Assembly: GCA_051651625.1 (NCBI GenBank)
Contig: JBOFSQ010000074.1
Location: forward strand, 1-14,282
DNA length: 14,282 nt
From: JBOFSQ01 sp051651625
Lineage (GTDB): Bacteria; Planctomycetota; Planctomycetia; Pirellulales; Thermoguttaceae
Reading direction: 5' to 3'
Both the position numbers and the translations under genes were made by a program. This document shows positions 5,020 through 11,586 of the stretch, piece after piece. Every line of letters begins with the position of its first letter. Positions within the stretch are counted from its first letter, which is position 1. The notes under the pieces are model-generated. The model was not told the DNA's origin, did no database searches, and saw only the letters and a list, made by a program, of their open reading frames with translations.

Positions 5020-7422
5020 TTTGTTTACCGTCGAGCGTGAAGGGTTAGCATTCTTCGCCGTCTCAACAAGTCTGAAATTAATCTGTCTCTGATCGAAGTC
5101 TACAGAGACGACTTCAACCGTCACGGTGTTACCGAGTCGCAGCGAATTTTCTTCGCGGAGGCCGATTAGCGAATGCGTTGTGCGGTCGTAGCGGTAGCGG
5201 TCGCCGGTGAGTGTCTCGATTCGGATGAGTCCTTCGGCGGGGAGGTCGGTGCCGCGTGCGAAAATCCCGTACCGCTCAACGCCGGAAATCGTCGCCGCAA
5301 GTCGCATACCGATTCTCTCGCTCAAATAACCAATCAACTTTAACTGCACGAGATCACGCTCCGCATTTTCCGCACGGTCTTCGCGGTCGGAACAATGTTC
5401 GCCAAGACGAAACAATTCTTTGGCGTCGCCACGCGGCTTCTCGCCCGCCAAAACTTGATCGACGAGACGATGAATCGTGAGGTCGGGATAACGCCGAATC
5501 GGCGATGTGAAATGCGTGTAACAGTCGCTCGCAAGTGCGTAGTGGCCGTCGTCGCTGTTGACGTAAACAGCCCGCGGCATCGACCGCAAAAGCGCATAAC
5601 TAACCGCGTATTCTTCCGGCGTTCCCTTCACGCGGTTCAAAAGTTTTTGAATCGTGAAACGATTTTCAGCAAGCTCTTCAGCGGTGAACTTTCCAAGATT
5701 GAGCGAACGCACGAAGTCGCCAAAGGACTTCATCTTCTTGAGCGACGGCACCGGATGCACCCGCCGCAAGAACACAACTTTGTTGTCTTCAAGGAACGTT
5801 GCGACCGCTTCGTTCGCCGCGAGCATACACTCTTCGATGACGCTGTTCGCCTCGCGGATCGGATAGACGTGCGCACCGGTAACTTGACCATCGTCGTCGA
5901 GATCGAGTTTGACTTCGGGCATCGCAAGTTCGATAGCACCCCGCCGGATGCGACGCGACTTGAGAAGTCGCGCAAGCTCCGCCATGTTTAACAGTAAGTC
6001 TGCAACGTCGTCGCCCCACTCACGCCGCGTCTCGGAACTCTGCGTCTCCAAAAACTCTTGCGCCTCGTCGTAGTTGAGACGTTTTTTGCTCTTGATGACG
6101 CTGCGTTTGATTTCGATGTTCGTGCGGATTCCGTCTGGAGTGAAGTCGATGTAGACCGATTTGGCGAGCCGCAGTTTACCCGGCTGCAAACTCGCAAGCG
6201 AATTGGAGAGGACTTCTGGAAGCATCGGAATTACGCGGTCGGGCAAGTAGACGCTCGTCGAACGGTCGCGTGCATCGCGGTCGATCTCGCCGCCTTGCGG
6301 GACGAAAAACGCCACGTCCGCAATGTGAACACCGAGTCGCCACGAACCGTCGTCGTTCTTCGTTATCGAAACGGCGTCGTCGAAGTCGCGTGCGTCGAAC
6401 GGATCGATGGTGAGAATTACTTCGTTTGTTGCATCGAATCGATCTTGTGGGATTTTCGGATTCTCCGCGTCGTCGGGAAACATTTTGAAATAGTTCTGCG
6501 CGGCGTCGCGTGCGGCTTTGAGAGCGGGTTCCGAAAAGTGTTCGGGCAAATTATACTGCCGTATGACCAGAAGAGTGTCAACACCGGGGACGCCGTGTTC
6601 GCCGAGCACTTCCACGATCACCGCCTCGCCCCGCCGACGCGCCGTCGGGTACGCAGTTAACTCGACGACAACTTTGTCGCCGTCTCGCGCGGGCGACGCA
6701 CTCGGATCGCCGACGTGAAGCGGCTCGGAAAACTTATTCGCATCGACGTTCACGAAACCTTCGTTGCGGTCGGTGAAATATGTGCCGACGAATCTGTCGG
6801 CGGCCCGTTCCAAAATTTTCACGATGCGTCCGCGTCTGCGTGGTGCGTCGTCTTCAGCGTGAGTGCTGCGGCGATTTTTGGCGAACTTTTTCCACTTCGG
6901 TTCGTGTTTCGGTTCGCCGCGTTCGTTAACGATTTCGACTGCGACGGTGTCGCCGGTGGCGGCGTCGAGCGTGGCGTGTTCGGGGATATAAACGTCTGGA
7001 GATTCGGCGAACGGGTCGGTCGATTTGAGCCGCACAAATCCGATCCCCGACACCTTTCGCGTGAAACGACCAACGAGCGCGGAACCTGCGTCGTTCGCAG
7101 CGTGTTCGCGGTGTGCGTGCCGTTCTTGTTGACGTTTTGAGAACCGTTTTCCTTCGCGTTCGGTGCTGGTGAATTTGTTGTCGGCGTCGTCGTTTGCGGC
7201 GTAGTCGTTAGCGGTGACGGGACGTTTTGTCGCGGCGTAGACGAGGTGACGTTCACCATACGCGACGACTCCTTCGGCGACGAGTTTGCGAATCGTCTTG
7301 CGAACGAGCGACTTGTCGTCTTCGTGAAGACCAAGAGTGCGAACGAAGTCTTTCGGCTTCATCGGGCGATAGTGCTGCGCCTGAACGCAATCCAAAATTT
7401 GCTGACGCAGATCGGTGGGCAT
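5017..7422 (-). CDS. rnr: Ribonuclease R (RNase II/RNB family exoribonuclease)
   Basis: A 3'-to-5' hydrolytic exoribonuclease that degrades structured RNA in the cytoplasm. The 801-residue product matches RNase R in size and order: an N-terminal winged-helix-like segment (5-65), a charged linker (70-112), cold-shock/OB regions (about 115-275), the RNB catalytic domain (about 326-655) and a C-terminal S1 domain (about 703-785, starting ERIGMRLAATISGVERYGIF). The metal-binding aspartates are Asp340, Asp346, Asp348 and Asp349 in IDPFDARDFDDA, aligning with D272/D278/D280/D281 of E. coli RNase R. HFTSPIRRYPDLTIHR at 637-652 is the family signature. The start is the ATG at 7422, with no clear Shine-Dalgarno. 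The stop TAG is formed by the end of the adjacent MITE-like element; without the insertion it would probably have been TAA. Confidence 0.97.
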   Translation of the reverse strand: MPTDLRQQILDCVQAQHYRPMKPKDFVRTLGLHEDDKSLVRKTIRKLVAEGVVAYGERHLVYAATKRPVTANDYAANDDADNKFTSTEREGKRFSKRQQERHAHREHAANDAGSALVGRFTRKVSGIGFVRLKSTDPFAESPDVYIPEHATLDAATGDTVAVEIVNERGEPKHEPKWKKFAKNRRSTHAEDDAPRRRGRIVKILERAADRFVGTYFTDRNEGFVNVDANKFSEPLHVGDPSASPARDGDKVVVELTAYPTARRRGEAVIVEVLGEHGVPGVDTLLVIRQYNLPEHFSEPALKAARDAAQNYFKMFPDDAENPKIPQDRFDATNEVILTIDPFDARDFDDAVSITKNDDGSWRLGVHIADVAFFVPQGGEIDRDARDRSTSVYLPDRVIPMLPEVLSNSLASLQPGKLRLAKSVYIDFTPDGIRTNIEIKRSVIKSKKRLNYDEAQEFLETQSSETRREWGDDVADLLLNMAELARLLKSRRIRRGAIELAMPEVKLDLDDDGQVTGAHVYPIREANSVIEECMLAANEAVATFLEDNKVVFLRRVHPVPSLKKMKSFGDFVRSLNLGKFTAEELAENRFTIQKLLNRVKGTPEEYAVSYALLRSMPRAVYVNSDDGHYALASDCYTHFTSPIRRYPDLTIHRLVDQVLAGEKPRGDAKELFRLGEHCSDREDRAENAERDLVQLKLIGYLSERIGMRLAATISGVERYGIFARGTDLPAEGLIRIETLTGDRYRYDRTTHSLIGLREENSLRLGNTVTVEVVSVDFDQRQINFRLVETAKNANPSRSTVNK

Positions 7423-7450
7423 AGTTTTTGTGTTTGGGGTGAGTGGCTGA

Positions 7451-7495
7451 AAATCAGAGCACGCAGAAAATCAGAGCACGAAGCGTAAGCGAGTG
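7451..7495 (-). repeat. Inverted copy of the 31-bp repeat, in the RNase R upstream region
   Basis: Read on the minus strand, 7469-7495 matches the 27-base core of the tandem repeat at 7589-7677 with one change (CTGATT preceded by GTGC instead of GTGT). A second partial copy (AAATCAGAGCACG, 7451-7463) lies beside it. It sits just before the RNase R start, so it falls in that gene's upstream or leader region. It can pair with any of the three direct copies, enclosing the 38-bp palindrome. Confidence 0.7.
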
Positions 7496-7529
7496 GCAGC
7501 GTGGTGTGGCGTGTGGCGTTGCATGTTCG

Positions 7530-7567
7530 ATAGGACATATAGGGCCTATAGGGCCTATATGTCCTAT
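7530..7567. repeat. 38-bp near-perfect palindrome of ATAGGGCCT units
   Basis: The stretch reads ATAGGACATATAGG at the left and the reverse complement CCTATATGTCCTAT at the right, around a GCCTATAGGG centre in which only one base-pair position breaks the symmetry. It is built from tandem ATAGGGCCT-like words. It lies in the gap between the sulfhydrylase stop and the RNase R start, so it may form a hairpin in either transcript, or a DNA cruciform. No T-run follows to mark it clearly as a terminator. Confidence 0.75.
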
Positions 7568-7588
7568 TTGGGTGTGTCTCACTTCGGG

Positions 7589-7677
7589 CACTCGCTTACG
7601 CTTCGTGTTCTGATTCTGACACTCGCTTACGCTTCGTGTTCTGATTCGGGCACTCGCTTACGCTTCGTGTTCTGATT
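7589..7677 (+). repeat. 31-bp tandem repeat, three copies
   Basis: Three copies of a 27-base core starting CACTCGCTTACGCTTCGTG and ending TTCTGATT begin at 7589, 7620 and 7651, exactly 31 bases apart. The 4-base joints are CTGA and CGGG. The cores are identical. The last two bases overlap the TAA stop codon of the sulfhydrylase gene (7676-7678). The same unit recurs at 9995-10033 and inverted at 7451-7495. The even period and 4-base joints exclude a CRISPR array. Confidence 0.85.
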
Positions 7678-8953
7678 AACCGCACGCTTTGTCGATTGCT
7701 TGTTTGAGGTCGGCGATGATGTCGTCGGGCGATTCGAGGCCGACGCTGACGCGGATGTAGTCTTCGCCAACGCCCGCAGCGGCGAGTTCTTCGGGGCCGA
7801 GTTGACTGTGTGTCGTCGTCGCCGGATGAATGACGAGCGTTCGCGCGTCGCAGATGTTCGCAACGTGCAAAGCAAGTTCGACGTTACCGATGAACCGTTC
7901 GCCCGCCGCGCGACCGCCTTCGATTCCGAATCCGAGAATCGCGCCGCAACCTTTCGGGAAATACCGCTTCGCAAGCGAGTGCTGTTTGTGAGACGCAAGA
8001 TGCGGATAATTAACCCAACGAACTTTCGGATGCGACTCAAGCCACGTCGCAACTTTGAGCGCGCTCTCACTGTGTCGCGGCGCGCGGAGGTGGAGCGTTT
8101 CGAGTCCTTGCAGCGTGAAGAACGAGTTCATCGGACTTGCACACCCGCCGAAGTCGCGGAGCCAGTGCGTCCGGCAAGTGATGATGTAACAGAGGTCGCC
8201 AAGCGCGGCGAAAAAGTTTGTCCCGTGATACGCCGGATCGGGCTGCGTGAACTGCGGCCACTTTTCCGGTTCGCGGCTCCAGTCGAACCGTCCGCTGTCG
8301 ATGATCATCCCGCCCATCGTCGCGCCGTGTCCGCCGATCATCTTCGTCGTACTATAGACGGTAATGTCGGCACCGTGATCAAACGGACGAAACAGGAACG
8401 GCGTCAAAACGGTGTTGTCGCAGATGACCGGAAGCCCGCACTCGTGCGCGACTTCCGCGATTTTCTCGTATTCAAAAACTTCGTTTTTCGGATTGGCAAG
8501 CGACTCGTAGAACACCGCTTTCGTTCGCGGACGAACATGTTTCTTGATCTCGTTCGGATCGTGGAGATCAACGAATGTTGTTTCAACGCCGATACGTTTG
8601 AGCGTGTATTTGAGTTGCGATAGCGTACCGCCGTAGAGAGCTTGCGATGCGATGAGGTGGTCGCCGCTGTGGACGAGATTTAATATCGCCACCGCGATTG
8701 CGTGTGCACCGCTGCTCGTCGCCACCGCGCCGATTCCGCCTTCGAGTGCGGCCATTCGGCGTTCGAGAATGTCGGTCGTCGGGTTTTGAAGCCGCGTGTA
8801 AATCCAGCCAAGTTCTTTGAGTTCAAAGAGTCGTTCGGCGTGCGCGCAGTCGTTAAACTGGTACGCATTGGTCAAATAAATCGGCGGGATGCACGCCCCG
8901 TTTTGCGGATCGTGGTGAAACCCTTCACGGACTGTTATAGTTTCTGGATGCAT
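7676..8953 (-). CDS. metY: O-acetylhomoserine / O-acetylserine sulfhydrylase (PLP-dependent, Cys/Met metabolism family)
   Basis: Makes homocysteine (or cysteine) from sulfide and the O-acetylated amino acid, using pyridoxal phosphate, in the cytoplasm. The product is 425 residues, typical for the family. Visible marks are PPIYLTNAYQF (23-33), YTRLQNPT (52-59; Tyr and Arg contact the cofactor phosphate of the neighbouring subunit in this family), SSGAHA (80-85), the PLP-ring aspartate Asp179 in ICDN, and the Schiff-base lysine Lys204 in STTKMIGGHG. The ATG at 8953 is supported by AAGGAG 8 bases upstream; a longer frame from 9073 would overlap the prs coding end. It lies 37 bases downstream of prs on the same strand, so they may form an operon. 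Cystathionine gamma-synthase is an alternative, but the insertions and HGATMGG context fit the sulfhydrylase better. Confidence 0.93.
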   Translation of the reverse strand: MHPETITVREGFHHDPQNGACIPPIYLTNAYQFNDCAHAERLFELKELGWIYTRLQNPTTDILERRMAALEGGIGAVATSSGAHAIAVAILNLVHSGDHLIASQALYGGTLSQLKYTLKRIGVETTFVDLHDPNEIKKHVRPRTKAVFYESLANPKNEVFEYEKIAEVAHECGLPVICDNTVLTPFLFRPFDHGADITVYSTTKMIGGHGATMGGMIIDSGRFDWSREPEKWPQFTQPDPAYHGTNFFAALGDLCYIITCRTHWLRDFGGCASPMNSFFTLQGLETLHLRAPRHSESALKVATWLESHPKVRWVNYPHLASHKQHSLAKRYFPKGCGAILGFGIEGGRAAGERFIGNVELALHVANICDARTLVIHPATTTHSQLGPEELAAAGVGEDYIRVSVGLESPDDIIADLKQAIDKACG

Positions 8954-8961
8954 GGCTCTGT

Positions 8962-8967
8962 CTCCTT
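8962..8967 (-). promoter_or_regulatory. Ribosome binding site of the sulfhydrylase gene
   Basis: AAGGAG on the minus strand lies 8 bases before the ATG at 8953. It is the strongest Shine-Dalgarno in the window and decides this start against upstream in-frame codons. Confidence 0.85.
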
Positions 8968-8990
8968 GGTTTGAGATTTTCCGTTTGTGT

Positions 8991-9953
8991 TTAGCGTCCT
9001 GTCCACGACAAAATTTCGCGGAAGAGGCGGCTGACCGACTCGTGGCAGTGGATGCGACGAATCGCCTCACCAAGCAGCGGCGCGATACTCAAGATGTGGA
9101 CGTTCGGAAGAATGTCGTCGCTCTGCGGGATCGAGTCGGTGAGAATGATCGAATCGGCGGGCGTTTGCCGCAACAGTTCCACCGCGTTGCCGCAGAGAAC
9201 GCCGTGCGTCGCCGCGATGAAAATCTTCGCCGCACCGTGACGCTTCGCAAGGTGCGCCGCACCGCTGATCGAACCCGCCGTGCTGATCATGTCGTCGAAG
9301 AGGAGCGCGGTCTTCCCTTCCAGTGGGCACCCGATAATGTTGGCCTGTTCGACACGGTTCCCAAAACGTCGCTTGTCGATAATCGCCAGCGACGCATTCA
9401 AAATCTTGGCGTGCGCACTCGCTCGCTTGATACTCCCTTCATCAGGACTCACAACGACAAGCTCTTCACTCGCCGGAAGCAGACGGCGAAAATAGTCGTC
9501 AAGCACCGGCCCCGCCGAAAGATGATCGACCGGAATGTCAAAAAAACCTTGAATCTGTGCGGCGTGAAGGTCTATCGTGAGAATCCGATCCGCACCAGCC
9601 CGCGTCAATATGTTGGCGACGAGTTTCGCCGTAATCGGTACGCGGCCTTCGTCTTTGCGGTCTTGCCGCGCGTAACCGAAGTACGGAATCACCGCCGTCA
9701 CCCGTTCCGCACTCGCCCGCTTGAGACTCTCAATCATGATGAGAAGTTCCATCAAGTTGTCGTTGACCGGCGGACACGTCGGCTGCACGACAAAAATGTC
9801 TTGACCGCGAACGTCCTGCTCGATCTTGCAGTGCGTCTCGCCATCAGGAAAATCTGTCACCATCATCGCTCCGAGCGGCAATGCAAGATATTCACAAATC
9901 CGTTTGGCCAGCGTAATGTTCGCGCGGCCAGAAAATACTTTGAGGTCGTTCAT
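8991..9953 (-). CDS. prs: Ribose-phosphate pyrophosphokinase (PRPP synthetase)
   Basis: Transfers the diphosphate of ATP to ribose 5-phosphate, giving PRPP for nucleotide, histidine and tryptophan synthesis. The 320-residue product starts with the family's LKVFSGRANITLA (4-16), followed by DFPDGETHCKI near residues 34-44. It has the ATP-loop region YFGYARQDRK and the conserved DLHAAQIQGFF-DIPVDHLSA stretch. The PRPP-binding loop is FDDMISTAGSIS, close to the canonical DDMIDTAGT. The ATG at 9953 gives the conserved N-terminus, but no Shine-Dalgarno is visible. Its stop is 37 bases before the sulfhydrylase gene. Length and motifs match class I enzymes; nothing looks truncated. Confidence 0.97.
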   Translation of the reverse strand: MNDLKVFSGRANITLAKRICEYLALPLGAMMVTDFPDGETHCKIEQDVRGQDIFVVQPTCPPVNDNLMELLIMIESLKRASAERVTAVIPYFGYARQDRKDEGRVPITAKLVANILTRAGADRILTIDLHAAQIQGFFDIPVDHLSAGPVLDDYFRRLLPASEELVVVSPDEGSIKRASAHAKILNASLAIIDKRRFGNRVEQANIIGCPLEGKTALLFDDMISTAGSISGAAHLAKRHGAAKIFIAATHGVLCGNAVELLRQTPADSIILTDSIPQSDDILPNVHILSIAPLLGEAIRRIHCHESVSRLFREILSWTGR

Positions 9954-9994
9954 GGGGCAATGCGTGTTGGGGGAATTGGGTTGTTCACGATTCG

Positions 9995-10033
9995 TTCTGA
10001 TTCGGGCACTCGCTTACGCTTCGTGTTCTGATT
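9995..10033 (+). repeat. Single dispersed copy of the 31-bp repeat upstream of prs
   Basis: These 39 bases are identical to 7639-7677, the last full unit of the tandem array plus its left joint. They lie in the 117-base gap between the PHP hydrolase stop and the prs start. The copy is alone here. Its direction relative to the genes is opposite to that of the copy in front of RNase R. Confidence 0.8.
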
Positions 10034-10070
10034 GTCGGGGTAAATACAAGCCGCGTTCACGACAAAAATG

Positions 10071-11360
10071 TCATTCCGCGATCACCATTGTGTATGGTTG
10101 TGTCCACGCGGATTGGTGTGTTGGGAGGTAGCCGGTCTCGTCGTCGTAGTTCGTTTCGCGGCTCGAAACGACCGTTGCACGAACGTAGAGATCGTCGTCG
10201 GCGAGTGTGTAGCTCGCCTCGGTCGCTTCGCTTTCCGCAAAGACTTCGCCAATCGCGTCTGAGTAAACCGGAACGCTCCGCGCAGGTTTCTTTCCTTCGG
10301 CGGCGTCTTCTACGATTTTTGTCTCTTGGTTGAACCCCTTTTTCGTACCGTTAAAACGGATAGTGTATTTCACTCCTTCTTCGGGGCGTACCTTAACCGA
10401 AAGCGTTTTCGTACCGCGATCAAACTTCACGTCATCGAGCGTCACGCCGGACGAACAGTAGAAGTCGCCACGATACATCGCCTTCAAAATGTTTTCGGTT
10501 GTCAGCGAGTCGGCACGCACGACAGTCCAGTAATTGCCGAGGTCGCGCGTCTTCTCGCCGGTTTGCAAATAGTCGTGAGTATCGTCGGTGGCGACGCCAT
10601 AGAGCGGCAGCATTTTCGCTTCGAGACGGAATGAGTTAACAATGTCCCAAAACTTTTCGGGCGTCCAGAACGGAATGCCTTCGGTCGGTTTCTGATTTGG
10701 ATTGCAGTTGAGAAACTCGAAGAAACGAACTTCGGGTACGTCGATCAAGTCTTGCGGGAAGATGTCGAAGTAGGCCCAGCAGTTGTGATTGGAAATGTAG
10801 AGCGACGTGATCCCGTTTGCGGCGGCGTGTTGCGTCATCGCGGCGACGTTGCGGCGAATCGAGCCAGCAACTTTAGCGTCGTGCTGGAACGGAACCGTCC
10901 CCGCAACGTTGATGACGTTGCCGTGAAGCTGTACGCCCGCAATCGTCGCGTTCTGCTCGTGACCGGGAATGATCAGAAACTTGTCCGGCACACTCATCTT
11001 CGGGACAAACTCAAGACAATTCTTGAGCCGAACGAGCATCTTCTCACCGTCGGTTTTCGTCTCAACCCAGTCGTCGCCACAAAGTTTTTTATAGGCATCG
11101 AGACGTTCGGCAGTCACCGCTCCCTTGCCGACTTCGCGGAACGTGTCGGGACGCAACTGCAAATACGAGTGGTCAGTGAGCGTAACGAAGTCGTAACCGT
11201 GATCACGGTACCACGCAACCGCTTCTTCTGGGAACACGTTGCCGTCGCTCCAGAATGAGTGCATGTGCAAATTGCCGCGATACCACTGGGCGGCATCAAT
11301 CTGTAACGTAAACGCGACAAACATTAGCGCGATCATTCCGTTCAATACTGTATGTTTCAT
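10071..11360 (-). CDS. Exported PHP-domain metallohydrolase (CehA/McbA-like)
   Basis: A 429-residue protein with a signal peptide (hydrophobic 6-19, likely cut after IDAA at 21-24) and a PHP-type metal-binding fold: HMH at 32-34 with Asp39, LTDHS at 61-65 (Asp63, His64), GHEQN at 133-137 (His134, Glu135), SNHN at 190-193 (His192) and ATDDTHDY at 257-264. This order of His/Asp motifs is typical of PHP phosphoesterases and the related CehA/McbA metallohydrolases. The last about 110 residues form a separate beta-rich segment. AGGAG 8 bases before the ATG at 11360 fixes the start. It probably acts in the periplasm or outside the cell on a phosphoester or other ester; the substrate cannot be told. 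It is downstream of the kinase gene on the same strand but 226 bases away, across a palindromic repeat. Confidence 0.88.
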   Translation of the reverse strand: MKHTVLNGMIALMFVAFTLQIDAAQWYRGNLHMHSFWSDGNVFPEEAVAWYRDHGYDFVTLTDHSYLQLRPDTFREVGKGAVTAERLDAYKKLCGDDWVETKTDGEKMLVRLKNCLEFVPKMSVPDKFLIIPGHEQNATIAGVQLHGNVINVAGTVPFQHDAKVAGSIRRNVAAMTQHAAANGITSLYISNHNCWAYFDIFPQDLIDVPEVRFFEFLNCNPNQKPTEGIPFWTPEKFWDIVNSFRLEAKMLPLYGVATDDTHDYLQTGEKTRDLGNYWTVVRADSLTTENILKAMYRGDFYCSSGVTLDDVKFDRGTKTLSVKVRPEEGVKYTIRFNGTKKGFNQETKIVEDAAEGKKPARSVPVYSDAIGEVFAESEATEASYTLADDDLYVRATVVSSRETNYDDETGYLPTHQSAWTQPYTMVIAE

Positions 11361-11368
11361 TGAAAGGT

Positions 11369-11373
11369 CTCCT
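11369..11373 (-). promoter_or_regulatory. Ribosome binding site of the PHP hydrolase gene
   Basis: AGGAG on the minus strand, 8 bases before the ATG at 11360, confirms the start that yields the signal peptide. Confidence 0.8.
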
Positions 11374-11416
11374 GTGGGTTGAAGGTAGGCGATGCGGGGA
11401 ACCGTTCACGCCATGT

Positions 11417-11547
11417 TTCGTCATGCCCGCGTACTCGGCGGGCATCCAGAGAACAACACTGCAAGCAGACGCGATAGCGATGGATCGCGCAAGCGAACCC
11501 CCGAAGCGTTAGCTCTAGGCCCCCGCCGAGTACGCGGGGGTGACGAA
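11417..11547. repeat. Inverted repeat with GCGTACTCGGCGGG arms
   Basis: The left arm 11417-11442 (TTCGTCATGCCCGCGTACTC, then GGCGGG) pairs with the right arm 11522-11547 (CCCGCCGAGTACGCGGGG, then GTGACGAA) with two or three mismatches around an 80-base centre. Outside the arms, GAACCGTTCACG (about 11399-11410) and CGCGAACGGTTGC (11567-11579) also mirror each other. The element occupies most of the gap between the kinase and PHP hydrolase genes. It resembles the GTCATGCCCGCGTACTC-type repeats dispersed in many bacteria. No gene is seen in it. Confidence 0.75.
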
Positions 11548-11561
11548 TTCTGGATTCTGAA

Positions 11562-11579
11562 GCAACCGCGAACGGTTGC
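11562..11579 (-). terminator. UUCG hairpin after the kinase gene, possible terminator
   Basis: On the minus strand GCAACCG, a TTCG loop and CGGTTGC form a perfect 7-bp stem that starts 7 bases after the kinase stop codon. UUCG loops are stable in RNA. No U-run follows, so factor-independent termination is uncertain; it may instead be an edge of the surrounding inverted repeat. Confidence 0.4.
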
Positions 11580-11586
11580 AAACATC

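Noticed and set aside
7589..7677. CRISPR array suggested by regularly spaced identical repeats
   Set aside because: The joints between cores are only 4 bases and similar to each other, so there are no spacers; no cas genes are present.
8954..9073. 40-residue N-terminal extension of the sulfhydrylase
   Set aside because: It overlaps the end of prs, and the AAGGAG site fixes the start at 8953.
8952..10031. 359-residue plus-strand reading frame
   Set aside because: It lies antisense to the well-supported prs gene, has an Arg-rich composition typical of a shadow frame, and shows no domain.
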